Assembly (NCBI GenBank): GCA_963921825.1
Contig: OY997593.1
Coordinates: forward strand, 49,274,039-49,338,038
From: Erodium maritimum
Taxonomy: Eukaryota > Streptophyta > Magnoliopsida > Geraniales > Geraniaceae
DNA: 64,000 bases
Direction: 5' to 3'
This document shows, piece by piece, positions 23,417 to 35,369 of the stretch. Within the stretch, counting starts at the first letter, position 1. Every line of letters begins with the position of its first letter. The position numbers were made by a program, and so were the translations under genes. The notes under the pieces are model-generated. The model had not been told where the DNA came from. It worked only from the letters and a program-made list of their open reading frames with translations, and made no database searches.

Positions 23417-23688
23417 TGAAAGTAAGAACAATACTAGAGATAGTATAAGAGAATGAAAGAACAAGAGAATATGGAGAGAATAGAAATAGATCATTGTATT
23501 CATCATCATTTTACACTTTACAATAGCCTCTATTTATAGGCTCATAACATGAAGGCATAACCTTAATGACCTACATTAATCTATACTTAAATGAGAGAGT
23601 TACAATACTCAAAAGTCTTGTAACTCCAATCTAGAATCTTCCATGTAATAAAGTAGTCATCCAACAAATATTACATATATTCATAACA
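23417..23688 (-). repeat. Copia 3' LTR
   Basis: 272 bp, closely matching 59752-60038 apart from small indels and scattered substitutions. It carries the TATA-like CTATAAATAG on the minus strand (about 23530-23540). CTCCCCCTTTGG directly to the right is the reversed polypurine tract, which confirms the boundary. Confidence 0.88.
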
Positions 23689-24316
23689 CTCCCCCTTTGG
23701 ATGACACGTACAAATATTATTATGTCTCGTTAAAACCTTTCTAGGAAAAATCCAGTGGAAAAAAATTCTAGAAGGAAAAAGAGTATATAATTTGTACAAT
23801 ACGTATAGAAGTTACCTCAATAAAAACCTTGTTAGGAAAACCCATTGGGATAAAACCTAAAGCAAGGGAAAAGGAGTGTAACACGTATTTCTCCCTCTGA
23901 TTATAACATCTCTTCATAAATCGAGGAGTTTTCTCATATCGATCTTGTAGACCAATTTTTCAAAGGAAGTTGTAGGAAGCGCTTTAGTGAACAAATCTAC
24001 AAGATTGTCACAAAAAGGAATTTGACAAACATCAATATCTCTTTTTAATGAAGTTCATAAGTAAAGAAGAGCTTAGGAGAAATGTGTTTCGTTATATCTC
24101 CTTTGATGTAGCCTCCTTTGATATGAGTAAAGTTGTATTATCTTCGTATCAAATAGTTGGGCTTCCTTTATTTATTGAAAGATTGCATGATTCTCGGATA
24201 TGATGGATCAAAGACCTTAGCCATATACATTCACGACTTGCTTCATAAAGAGCTATCAACTCAGCGTGATTTGAAGAAGTGGTTGTAAGGGTCTGTTTTG
24301 TTGAGCGCCAAGATAT
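23689..24316 (-). pseudogene. Copia pol C-terminal (RNase H) fragment
   Basis: The minus strand encodes AISWRSTKQT, SSNHAELIALYEASREC and WLRSLIHHI, the RNase H end of a plant Copia polyprotein. The frame is cut at 24316 by insertion of Gypsy-A; the preceding residues resume at 43260 on the other side. Stops occur downstream towards the 3' LTR. It is a dead fragment of the element that spans 23417-60038. Confidence 0.82.
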
Positions 24317-24321
24317 AGCGG

Positions 24322-26470
24322 TTTCACGCCCCAAATTTAGTAGAACTGAACCCGGAACGCGAACTTTTAAAACAATAAAACATTTCAAGCCTTTTAAATA
24401 AATCACTTTAAAACCGTCAAGTAGTTAATCAAAATAATTATTTACAACTCAAAAGTACGTCCCAACAAGCGGACAAAAGCAAAGTGTACGTCGCTAGACT
24501 CAAAAGGAAAACCCGGACTCTGCTCCTAGCTCTTCAAGCTTAGAGAGCTCACCTAGTCCATCCCGCGACCAGTACCTGTAGGAAAAGCAGCTAGGGGTGA
24601 GCGTTCGCTCACCACCACGGATAACAGACTTACTACGGCATACTTAGCAGACAATGTCGGTAACACCAACAACGACCCGACACTGACACACAAACTGTTA
24701 CTTTCCTCAACCGACTCAACACTCGGACCCGTAATGTAGACCCGACACAACGATTGACGACTTCCTCCAAAGACATGACAGATAACCACGCAACAACTAA
24801 GATCACTAAGGATCGCACACCAAAAAAGATCACAAAGGATCGCACTCCAACTGCTCAGTAACCCCCACGCCCTTTATCGATCCCTGTCAGGCCAGGCGTT
24901 CGACCTGTCGCCAGTTTTGTCGTTCCCTGTCAGGTTAGGCGGTCGACCTGTTGCACTTTTCCCAACACAAAGTCGGATCAGGCTGTCGACCTGTCACCAC
25001 CACGCACGCGCGACCAGGACCCCTTTCCTCACGGGCGGCCCCCCTACCCCGTCTGAACATGCAGACGCGTGCGATCACAGGACCCCCGTTTCATGAAGCG
25101 GGCCCCCAACCTCAAGTAACCACAATCACAATCACAACCAAAGTTCAACAAACAGCAACAACACCGGTCCAACACTCCACAGACACTCATGGCCACCCAA
25201 GACACACCAACAGTAAAGACTCGGGCTCAACAACCCCACGGGCACTCATGGCCACCCAAAACACCAACGGTAAAACACGGGCTCAACAACCCCACGGGCA
25301 CTCATGGCCACCCAAGACACCAACAGTAAAGACACGGGCTCTCATGGCCACCCAAGACACCAACAGTAAAGACACGGGCTCTCGTGGCCACCCAAGACAC
25401 AACAGTAAAATACGGGCTCTCATGGCCACCCAAGAAATGAATATTAAAGTACGGGCTCTCATGGCCACCCAAGACACAAACTAAACAATCAACCTCCGGG
25501 CATGGTCATATGCCTCCAGTAATTCTAATATCGATAAGTTCACTGCTCCTACGACACTACTAAGTGTCACATGCATTTCTAATGTTCGATACGTTCACGT
25601 ATCACACGACACTACCCGGTGTCGCCTGCCTTTCTAATATTCAATAAACTTACTTAACCCACGACACCCCGGTGTCACATGCAATTCTACTGTTAACTTT
25701 CCTTAATCAGGGCCGAGATCCGGCTACTTTTCCCTACCTAGTATGTTTTCTCCAAAAGCGCACCAACAAGCTCCGGCGTGATCCCGATCACTCACATAGC
25801 TTTCCCTTTCCTCTGTCTGCGGCACGATCTAATAAGAACACAATTTAAATACTTTTAAGTTCGCAGACATAAACTGGAATTTAATAAACTTGACGCCCAA
25901 AAATAACCCCGACAATGTCGATCACTCCCAAACTTCCCAATTACTCGACATTGTCGATAATGGACCCGGAAAAGCCCGATTCGCCCGAAATGGCGAATCT
26001 GCCCGGGTTTTGAAAACGCCCTTCCGGGGCTCTGAAAATTCCCGTTTTCGTTTTTACGGTCTTAGAATAATTCGAGGGTTCCTATGCACTCGACGGAATC
26101 CAATTTCGACTTCCAAGTAATTTAATTAGCGTTTCAAGTTTCTAAACCCGTCAATTACAACTATTACAATTTAATTCCAAATTTCGATTCGGGTGTGGAT
26201 TAATCGCTTGGGGAACGTTCTAAACCACCCGAACACGAAACCCTAATACCCGAGCACGTGGGCCCCACCCGGCCAACCTTGGCCGTGGGTGGCTAGGGCT
26301 AAAATGGGCCCGGCTCACCACGGTGGTGGCCGGCCCTAGCTCCGACCAGCCACCCCATGGCCGGCCGGCCACCACACACGGTGGCCGGAGCTCCCCCTGA
26401 GCTCCCGGTCACCGGAAAACGTTCAATCCATGCTCCAAGACGTCTCCAACGATCCCCACACCTCAAAACC
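24322..26470 (-). repeat. Gypsy-A 3' LTR (truncated)
   Basis: Matches 40854-42524 of the 5' LTR but keeps a minisatellite (about 25183-25490) that the 5' LTR lacks. It ends exactly at the Gypsy-B terminus after CTCAAAACC. The GC-rich block near 26310-26400 (GGTGGCCGGCC words) is shared with the other LTRs. Confidence 0.9.
25183..25490 (-). repeat. LTR minisatellite, Gypsy-A 3' LTR
   Basis: Repeated GGCACTCATGGCCACCCAAG and ACACGGGCTC words, with units of roughly 36-58 bp. Both strands yield repetitive open frames (plus-strand ALMATQDTN); they are by-products of the repeat, not genes. Confidence 0.9.
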
Positions 26471-29400
26471 TGTCACGCCCCAATTTCAGTAAACCGAACT
26501 CAGGACGTGAACTTTTAAAACAATAAAACATTTTGAAACCTTTTACATTAAATCACTTTAAGATCACCGTTTGTTCAACAAAATAATATTTACAACTTAA
26601 AACACGTCCCAACAAGTGGACAAAAGTATGGTATCCGTCGCTAGACTCAAATAAACCCAGAATCCCGCTCCTAGCTCTTCAAGCTTCAGAAGCTCACCTA
26701 GTCCAACCTGCGACCGGTACCTGTAGGAAAAGCAGCTAGGGGTGAGCGTTCGCTCACCACCACGGATAACAGACTGACTATGGCATAATTAGCAGACAAT
26801 GCCGGTAACACCAACAACCAACTCAACCCCGGGGATCACTATCCCCAAACTCAAGTAACCCGACCGACACCCACACACTGATACTTTTCTCAGCCGACTC
26901 AACACTCGGATACGTAAGGTAGACCCGACACAACGATCGACGACCTCCTCCAAAGACACGACAGACCACCACGTAACACCCAAGATCACAAAGGATCGCA
27001 CACCGAACAAGATCACAAAGGATCGCACTCTTGTCAACTGCTCAGTGCCGGTTGCTAACCGGCTGGGCTCGAGCCTGCCCCACGCGCTTTGCCGATCCTT
27101 GTCAGGCTCCAGGCGGTCGACCTGTTGGCGATATATACAACGCTGCTTTTCCGATAGCTGGTCGGAAGGGGAGCTGCCCTCTCATCGCCTAAAAACGCTC
27201 ACAACCTCCCGAGACTCGAACTCGGTCAGGCTAGCCAAAGAACGCTCGTAACTTCCCGAGACTCGAACTCGGTCAAGCCAGCCAAAGAACGCTCGCAACC
27301 TCCCAAGACTCGAACTCGGTCAGGCCAGCCAAAGAACGCTCGCAACTTACCGATCCCTGTCAGGTAAGCCAGCCAAATTCCACACCACTTCCCGACACGA
27401 AGTCGGGTCACTAACCTCGGGCAAACACAATCACAAGCAAAATTCAACAAACAGCAACAAGACCGGTTCAACACTCTACAGGCACTCGTGGCCACCCAAG
27501 ACACCAACGGTAAAACACGGACTCAACAACCCCACGGGCACTCACGGCCTCCCAAGACACACCAACCATAACTCACGGGCTCAACAACCCCACGGGCACT
27601 CACGGCCTCCCAAGACACACCAACCATAACTCACGGACTCAACAACCCCACGGGCACTCACGGCCTCCCAAGACACACCAACCATAACTCACGGGCTCAA
27701 CAACCCCACAGGCACTCAGGGCCTCCCAAGACACACCAACCATAACTCACGGGCTCAACAACCCCACGGGCACTCATGGCTTCCCAAGACACACCAACCA
27801 TAACTCACGGGCTCAACAACCCCACGGGCACTCATGTCCACCCAAGATACATCGACAGCAACGACACGGGTTAAACAACCCCACGGGCACTCATGGCCAC
27901 CCAAGATACATCGACAGTAACGACACGAGTTCAACAACCCCACGGGCACTCATGGCCTCCCAAGACACACCAACAATAAAGACACGGGTTCGACAACCCC
28001 ACGGGCACTCATGGCCACCCAAGACACAACAGTAAAGTACGGGCTCTCATGGCCACCCAAAACACAACAGTAAAGTACGGGCTCTCATGGCCACCCAAGA
28101 CACAACAGTAAAGTACGGGCTCTCATGGCCACCCAAGACACAACATACACAATCAACCTCCGGCATAACCAATGCCTCCAACAGTCCTAATATCAACAGT
28201 TTCACAAACAACCTCCGGGCATGGTCATATGCCTCCAGTACTCCTAATCTCGATAAGTTCGCAATCAACCTCCGGGCATGGTCATATGCCTCCAATAATT
28301 CTAACAACGCTAAGTTCTCTGCTCCTACGACACTACTAAGTGTCACATGCATTTCCAATATTCGCTACGTTCCCGTATCAAACCTTTCTAATATTTGATA
28401 ACCCACGACACCCCAGTGTCACATGCATTTCTACTGTTAACTTTCCCTAGTCAGGGCCGAGATCCGGCTACTTTTCCCTACCTCGTATGCTTTCTCCAAA
28501 AGCGCACAAATAAGCCCCAGCGTGATCTCCGTCACTCGCCTAGCTTTCCTTTGCCTCGGTCCGCAGCACGATCTAAAAGAACACAATTTTAAACTCTTTT
28601 AAGCTTGCAGGCATAAACTGAATTTTAATAAACCCGACGCCCAAAAGTAACCCCGACAATGTCGATCACTCCCAAACTCCCCAATTACTCGACATTGTCG
28701 ATATTGGACCCGGAAAGGCCCGATTCGCCCGACATGGCGAATCTGCCCGGGTTTTGGAAACGCCCTTCCGGGGCTCCGAAAATTCCCGTTTTCGTTTCTA
28801 CGGTCTTAGAATAATCCAAGGGTTCCTAGGCACTCGACGGAATCGAATTCAAACTTCCGAGTCATTTAATTAGCGTTTAAAGTTTCTAAACCCGTCAATT
28901 ACAACTTTTACCATTTAACTCCATAATTCGTTCTGGGTGTGAATTATCGACTCGGGGATCATCCAAGACCACCCGAACACGAAAAACCCGAGGCCCGACC
29001 AAGTGGGCCCCACACGGCAACAACGAAAAATGTTCCTTTTCGCCCCAAAACGTTCCTAACGAACCTCACACCTTAACTCAACCATAATCAAACCATTTAA
29101 ACTCAAACCTAAAATTCAAACGTTCCAAAATGAAAATCGGTTAGGTTCTCACCGTAAGGAATGACGGTAGGAGCTCGATTCCTTGATCGTTGAGACGATC
29201 CACCGGTTTGATCGTCGGGAGATCTACAAAAACCCAAGCTTTCTTATCCTTTTTCTCTCCACCTTCTCTCCTCTTTCTAGCTCCTTTCTCTCTCTTCAAA
29301 CTCTCCCTTTTTCTATTTTGTGGCCGAGACACACACTTGCTTCCCTTTTAATTTGTTTCAAAAAAACATTAACTTTCCTTATATACAAAACTAACACCAT

Positions 29401-29884
29401 TTAGTCTTCTTTTGTTTTGTCCAATAAACCTAACACCACCACATTGGTGACATGTGGCAAGGTGGGTCCCACACCTTTTGGAAAATATTTCCTAGATATT
29501 TTCCAATCAGATTCGCGAAAATCGGACGTTTCGGGCCCCGAACGGGCACTTTTTTACCAAAAATTACGAAACTTCATGGACTACAAGGAAACGGCTCAAC
29601 TAAGATCGTTGCGACGACGGCTAAGCTTTTTGAATCCAAAATGGTCCTCGAATGGACCAAAACGTCGCTCGGTTGACTTTTCCAGCGAAAAGTCAACTTT
29701 TCCCAAACTGACCAGAAAGTTGACCTGAGTCCCCCGGAACTCACTTTGGTCGATATCGGGGTCAACTTTAGTCCGGTATGACCTTCGGGGTCAATTTTAG
29801 GTTTAATTTAGTGTCTGCTTAAATTTTTTAAATTTTCCTGTTTTTCGCAGGTTTGACTGGCGTTGACTCGGAGTGGTTATTACA
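26471..29884 (-). repeat. Gypsy-B 3' LTR
   Basis: 3414 bp, from TGTCACGCCCC to GTGGTTATTACA. Next to it the polypurine tract reads AAGGGGGGTTGAC on the minus strand. It contains three 47-bp units at 27194-27334 (AACGCTC...GCCAAAG), a long minisatellite (27478-28145), the 12-bp-arm inverted repeat (28654-28665 and 28689-28700), and a TATA-like TATATAAGG on the minus strand near 29378-29386. Confidence 0.92.
27478..28145 (-). repeat. LTR minisatellite, Gypsy-B 3' LTR
   Basis: The longest array: long units (about 58 bp, with CTCAACAACCCCACGGGCAC) followed by short units (about 36 bp, with GGGCTCTCATGGCCACCCAA). The repeated dinucleotide-level differences show several rounds of local duplication. 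Confidence 0.92.
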
Positions 29885-30099
29885 GTCAACCCCCCTTAAG
29901 GGAATTTCGTCCACGAAATTTAAGACAAACTCGCCTCCAAGGATACGTGGTTACCGACTACTGACTCGAGAGGTCGGCGTCGTCTGTCAGCATAGCTCCT
30001 ACCGACTCTGCTGTCTCTCGATCCAGTTCTAGGCCCAATAAACCCTCAGTTCTCACTTCTGCCCAACACACGGCGATCGACACGACCTACCACACAACG

Positions 30100-31984
30100 C
30101 TTAGAATGGCGCCATCATGATACTGGCTTGGAAGCTGTTGTTGTAGGCGAACTCGGCTAACCGCTCACGAAATCCATCGTGACGTGTCTCACATCTCCAC
30201 TATGCAACCCACACCGTCGATATTGGCTCGGTTCTTCGTCAGCCAATCCATTCCCAAGATCACGTCAAAGGTCAACATTTCCCGCACGAAAAGGTCACGA
30301 GGGCAAGGACAGTCTGCGACTCTAATTTCGCGGGTACGACAGACCCTAGTCAACAACACATCACCCCCCCCCAACTGGGTGTCCAGGCACGGGGGTGGAC
30401 TCAACGAATCTAAACTCAGCCCCAACCTCTTAGCACCTCTCAACGAAATAAACTAGTGTGACTCCCCGGTATCAAATAAGAATAAAGCCTGTAATTGATA
30501 CAATAAACACGTACCCTGAAAGTTCTCGCGGTAGGTAGGGGATCTTGGGGCCCGGAAGTCGGTAATTGCGTACACTCCTCCCTTTGACGCCTGCTGCCAC
30601 CGACCCAGCGCACTGACTGCTGGATACCCATAGCTCTGCTGTTGTCTCAGAGCCGGCGCGCTCGTAGACGGCTGTGAGAACCTCGACTGCTGCCCCTGAC
30701 GCGGGCGACCTCTGGGCGGCTGCACTGTAGACGATTGATGCGGCCGCCGCGCTGACACTGCCATAATCGGATCAGGGCACCTTGCAATAGTGTGCCCAAC
30801 CCGGTTGCACCGGAAACACCTGTAATCGTCGGCCCTCGACTCCGTGCCCTGGCCTGTCCGGCTGGTCGCTGGTAGCGTCGCGGGCCCTCCTCTCATCGGA
30901 CACTCTCGCTGAAAGTGGTCTGGCTGCCCGCAGAGATGGCATGTCGGCCCCTCTCTGACGCGACTAGCCCCACGGACGCCACCGACCCCATCTGTCTTGC
31001 TCCACCCTGATGAACCTGTGGTCGGAAGAACCCTGTGGTCCTCTGTCTCCTCGGGTCTCGTGAGTCAGACGGCCTTGCAAGACTGGTCGGCCGCTGTCGG
31101 ACCTCACGGGTCCTGGCCGCATCCTGGATACCCTGCTCCACCGTCGCTACGGTGTCCACGAGATTTGTATACTTCCATAGCCTCAAGACGATGACCTTAT
31201 CCCGAATCACCGGTCTCAGTCCCCCCTCGAACCGCAGGCAACGGTTCTGCTTGGTCATCACCATCTCTGGCGCAAATCTGGTCAAGGCCGTGAATATGGC
31301 CTCGTATTCTACCACTGTCATCCCCTCCTGCTCCAGGTCCAGAAACTGCCGATGTCGCTCCAGCCGAGCCGACTCGGGAAAGTACTATGCCAGAAAAAAC
31401 TCATGGAAGATGTCGTAGTCGTGCCCAACACTGTCCTTCACACGCCCCCACTAGTGGTAAGCGCTGTCCCTCAGCTGGTGAGCTGCGAAGGACACTCTAC
31501 GGCGGCCATCTTCGATACCTGATGTATCCAGGTCCCGTGTGACCTGTTCTAGCCACCTCTCGGCTAGGTCGGGGTTCGGCTCCCCGACGAAGATGGGTAT
31601 CCCTAGCTTCAGGAAGTCTAGTAGGGTCCGGGCTGTGTGGTCCTCTGCCTGACCGGGCCTCACTGGGACCGCTGCTGCCTCCGGAGCTGGTGAAGCTGAC
31701 TCTCGACTGGCGATGACCGCCACCAAACTCTGGACTGTCCTGGTCAGCTCATCCAGGGCAGTCATAACGGGAGGGTCCGCGACCGGCGGAACACTGGGTG
31801 TGCCTGTAGACGGTCCCACGTCGCTTCTCCTGTCTTCTCCGACAGGAGTGCCCTGCGCCTCCGCGTACTCGGCAGGCTCAACGGTTGGCACCCGTCCTGG
31901 TGTCCCCGCTGACCGTCGCCGCCAGCCCCGCGTGGGCGCCCGTCCTCGTGTTACCGCTGCTCGTCCTCGTCTGCCGCGAGCCAT
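30100..31984 (-). pseudogene. Gypsy-B gag with protease remnant
   Basis: Starts MARGRRGRAAVTRG at 31984. A TAG at 31453-31451 follows QLRDSAYH, the same site as in Gypsy-C. A further stop lies near 31390 and frameshifts lie near 30895. The second zinc knuckle CFRCNRVGHTIARC is kept; the first is broken. A protease-like LFLFDTGESH is followed by a stop. After the LGMDWLTKNRANID segment (about 30230) the frame passes to MDFV and then to integrase-end sequence, so reverse transcriptase, RNase H and most of integrase are deleted. It could not encode its own mobility. Confidence 0.88.
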
Positions 31985-33379
31985 GTGTCAGTATCCTCTG
32001 CACGGATACACGCAAACGTTCAGTTTGCGAACTCATATACTGACAACATGCTCAAATATACTAGCGTCCCCACGGTCTACGTCTACTCTAACGTACTTGT
32101 TACTAAGTGTCACACCGCTCACGCTATTTACACTTTAATTATAACAACACGTAAGCGAAACCTCAAATTTAACCACACAAACGTACATCAAGCCCTCACC
32201 CGGTCCTTTATGCACTCACTTATAACTTTCCGCAACCAAACCAGTGTTCGTTACTCGTCCCTTGCGGGAAAAATAGTAAAGGGGATGAGCGTTATGCCCA
32301 CCTCCACGGACACCCGTTCGATTATGGCATACTAGTAAAGCACCAAAGACTTACCACTCTAGTCGGGGCACACCACCATCCCAAACCTACTACCAACACA
32401 TCACACTGCTCAAGTCATTAACACCTCAATTACTCTCTTATGTAAGGGAAACCTCGAAATGGGGATTATGTTCTCAATTCAGTAACTCCTATCGCTTATA
32501 ACCTCAATACCCCAACACAACTGTGAACACCGACACACAAATCCAACACTCAAATTGCACCATCAAGACGGTGAGGACAGGGGTCACGGACCCGTGACAG
32601 ACCCCGTCACGGTTGGGGTCACGGAGCCGTGACGAAGGTCTAAAATTTGCCAGAACTCTCTGGTCCGTCAAGGATCCGTGACAATCGCGCAGACCTGTTT
32701 TCCAAACTCGGTTCTAACTCGGACCTCAACCCGTTTTAACCCTAAAATTAGCCTCAAACGACACACACGCTTGACCACCAGTTTAGCAAACACACGCGCC
32801 ACGACTCACAGACAAAACCAGTCATTCAACCCTCAACCAAAACACAAGCCGACACGGCCAAACCACAACACAACAACACTCGCCCACCGGGCCAACCAAC
32901 ACCGAACCACGCCCACCAGGCCAACCAAAATCAAAACCCTCCCACAGGGCCAATCAAAATCAAACACACCCTCAGGGCCAATCAAATTTTAATACGCGTC
33001 CACAGGGTCAACAAATTTTAAAACTTTCTCCACTTCATTGAAAACCTCATTTCTTGACATCAGGTAGTTACAACTCGGTCCAGGCGTCCCCGAACTACAT
33101 TGTACTCACTTGACGTCAATACCGTCACGCTCGACTACAGGGGCGTCCCTGAGTCGAGTCGCGACAGTGTAAAAATATTTCACGCAGCAACGCACAAATA
33201 GTATGCCAGTAACCCCGTACTGCACATACACACAAGCACAAACACGACTCACCACACGACGGGTCTACACACGGTTCCGACCTGCGTACCCAACGCACGA
33301 CGGGCCTTTACTGACTCGACTCTCCCCACCTAATTGACGTACAATCCGAGGTGTGAAACCTCGAGCTCTGATACCAAGC

Positions 33380-35369
33380 TGTCACACCCCGATTTCAGTA
33401 AACCGATCTCGAGACGTGAACTTTTAAAACAATAAAACATTTTGAAACCTTTTACATTAAATCACTTTAAGATCACCGTTTGTTCAACAAAATAATATTT
33501 ACAACTTAAAACACGTCCCAACAAGTGGACAAAAGTATGGTATCCGTCGCTAGACTCAAATAAACCCAGAATCCCGCTCCTAGCTCTTCAAGCTTCAGAA
33601 GCTCACCTAGTCCAACCTGCGACCGGTACCTGTAGGAAAAGCAGCTAGGGGTGAGCGTTCGCTCACCACCACGGATAACAGACTGACTATGGCATAATTA
33701 GCAGACAATGCCGGTAACACCAACAACCAACTCAACCCCGGGGATCACTATCCCCAAACTCAAGTAACCCGACCGACACCCACACACTGATACTTTCCTC
33801 AGCCGACTCAACACTCGGATACGTAAGGTAGACCCGACACAACGATCGACGACCTCCTCCAAAGACACGACAGACCACCACGTAACACCCAAGATCACAA
33901 AGGATCGCACACCGAACAAGATCACAAAGGATCGCACTCTTGTCAACTGCTCAGTGCCGGTTGCTAACCGGCTGGGCTCGAGCCTGCCCCACGCGCTTTG
34001 CCGATCCTTGTCAGGCTCCAGGCGGTCGACCTGTTGGCGATATATACAACGCTGCTTTTCCGATAGCTGGTCGGAAGGGGAGCTGCCCTCTCATCGCCTA
34101 AAAACGCTCACAACCTCCCGAGACTCGAACTCGGTCAGGCTAGCCAAAGAACGCTCGTAACTTCCCGAGACTCGAACTCGGTCAAGCCAGCCAAAGAACG
34201 CTCGCAACCTCCCAAGACTCGAACTCGGTCAGGCCAGCCAAAGAACGCTCGCAACTTACCGATCCCTGTCAGGTAAGCCAGCCAAATTCCACACCACTTC
34301 CCGACACGAAGTCGGGTCACTAACCTCGGGCAAACACAATCACAAGCAAAATTCAACAAACAGCAACAAGACCGGTTCAACACTCTACAGGCACAACTCA
34401 CGGGCTCAACAACCCCACGGGCACTCACGGCCTCCCAAGACACACCAACCATAACTCACGGGCTCAACAACCCCACGGGCACTCACGGCCTCCCAAGACA
34501 CACCAACCATAACTCACGGGCTCAACAACCCCACGGGCACTCACGGCCTCCCAAGACACACCAACCATAACTCACGGGCTCAACAACTCCACGGGCACTC
34601 ACGGCCTCCCAAGACACTCCAACCATAACTCACGGGCTCAACAACCCCACGGGCACTCATGGCCACCCAAGATACATCGACAGTAATGACACGGGTTCAA
34701 CAACCCCACGGGCACTCATGGCCTCCCAAGACACACCAACAATAAAGACACGGGTTCGACAACCCCACGGGCACTCATGGCCGCCCATGACACAAAAGTA
34801 AAGTACGGGCTCTCATGGCCACCCAAAACACAACAGTAAAGTACGGGCTCTCATGGCCACCCAAGACACAACAATAAAGTACGGGCTCTCATGGCCACCC
34901 AAGACACAACAGTAAAGTACGGGCTCTCATGGCCACCCAAGACACAACAATAAAGTACGGGCTCTCATGGCCACCCAAGACACAACATACACAATCAACC
35001 TCCGGCATAACCAATGCCTTCAACTATCCTAATATCAACAGTTTCACAAACAACCTCCGGGCATGGTCATATGCCTCCAGTATTCCTAATCTCGATAAGT
35101 TCGCAATCAACCTCCGGGCATGGTCATATGCCTCCAGTAATTCTAACAACGCTAAGTTCTCTGCTCCTACGACACTACTAAGTGTCACATGCATTTCCAA
35201 TATTCGCTACGTTCCCGTATCAAACCTTTCTAATATTTGATAACCCACTTAACCCACGACACCCCAGTGTCACATGCATTTCTACTGTTAACTTTCCCTA
35301 GTCAGGGCCGAGATCCGGCTACTTTTCCCTACCTCGTATGCTTTCTCCAAAAGCGCACAAATAAGCCCC
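33380..35369 (-). repeat. Gypsy-B 5' LTR (truncated)
   Basis: Begins TGTCACACCCC and runs nearly identical to 26471-28518, then breaks after ATAAGCCCC. The part equal to 28519-29884 of the 3' LTR, which holds the TATA-like promoter, is missing. It repeats the 47-bp units (34103-34243) and has a minisatellite of different composition (about 34385-34985). Confidence 0.92.
34385..34985 (-). repeat. LTR minisatellite, Gypsy-B 5' LTR
   Basis: Same two unit types as 27478-28145 but in different numbers, although the surrounding LTR sequence is almost identical. The array therefore changed after insertion or during the replication that made this copy. Confidence 0.92.

Larger units (their letters stand above)
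26471..35369 (-). mobile_element. Gypsy-B, deleted element nested in Gypsy-A
   Basis: Inserted in the Gypsy-A 3' LTR after AAACC (26466-26470). The 3' LTR is 26471-29884, internal DNA 29885-33379, and the 5' LTR 33380-35369 is cut short. The primer site TGGTATCAGAGC (minus) is at 33376-33365. Gag is present but broken. Pol is almost wholly deleted: the reading jumps from the protease region (about 30210) to the integrase end (about 30110). Its right-hand target duplication was lost in the deletion that joined the LTR to Gypsy-A pol at 35369/35370. Confidence 0.88.

Noticed and set aside
27478-28145. CRISPR-like regular repeats
   Set aside because: Units are tandem minisatellite copies with no unique spacers, inside an LTR of a plant retrotransposon.
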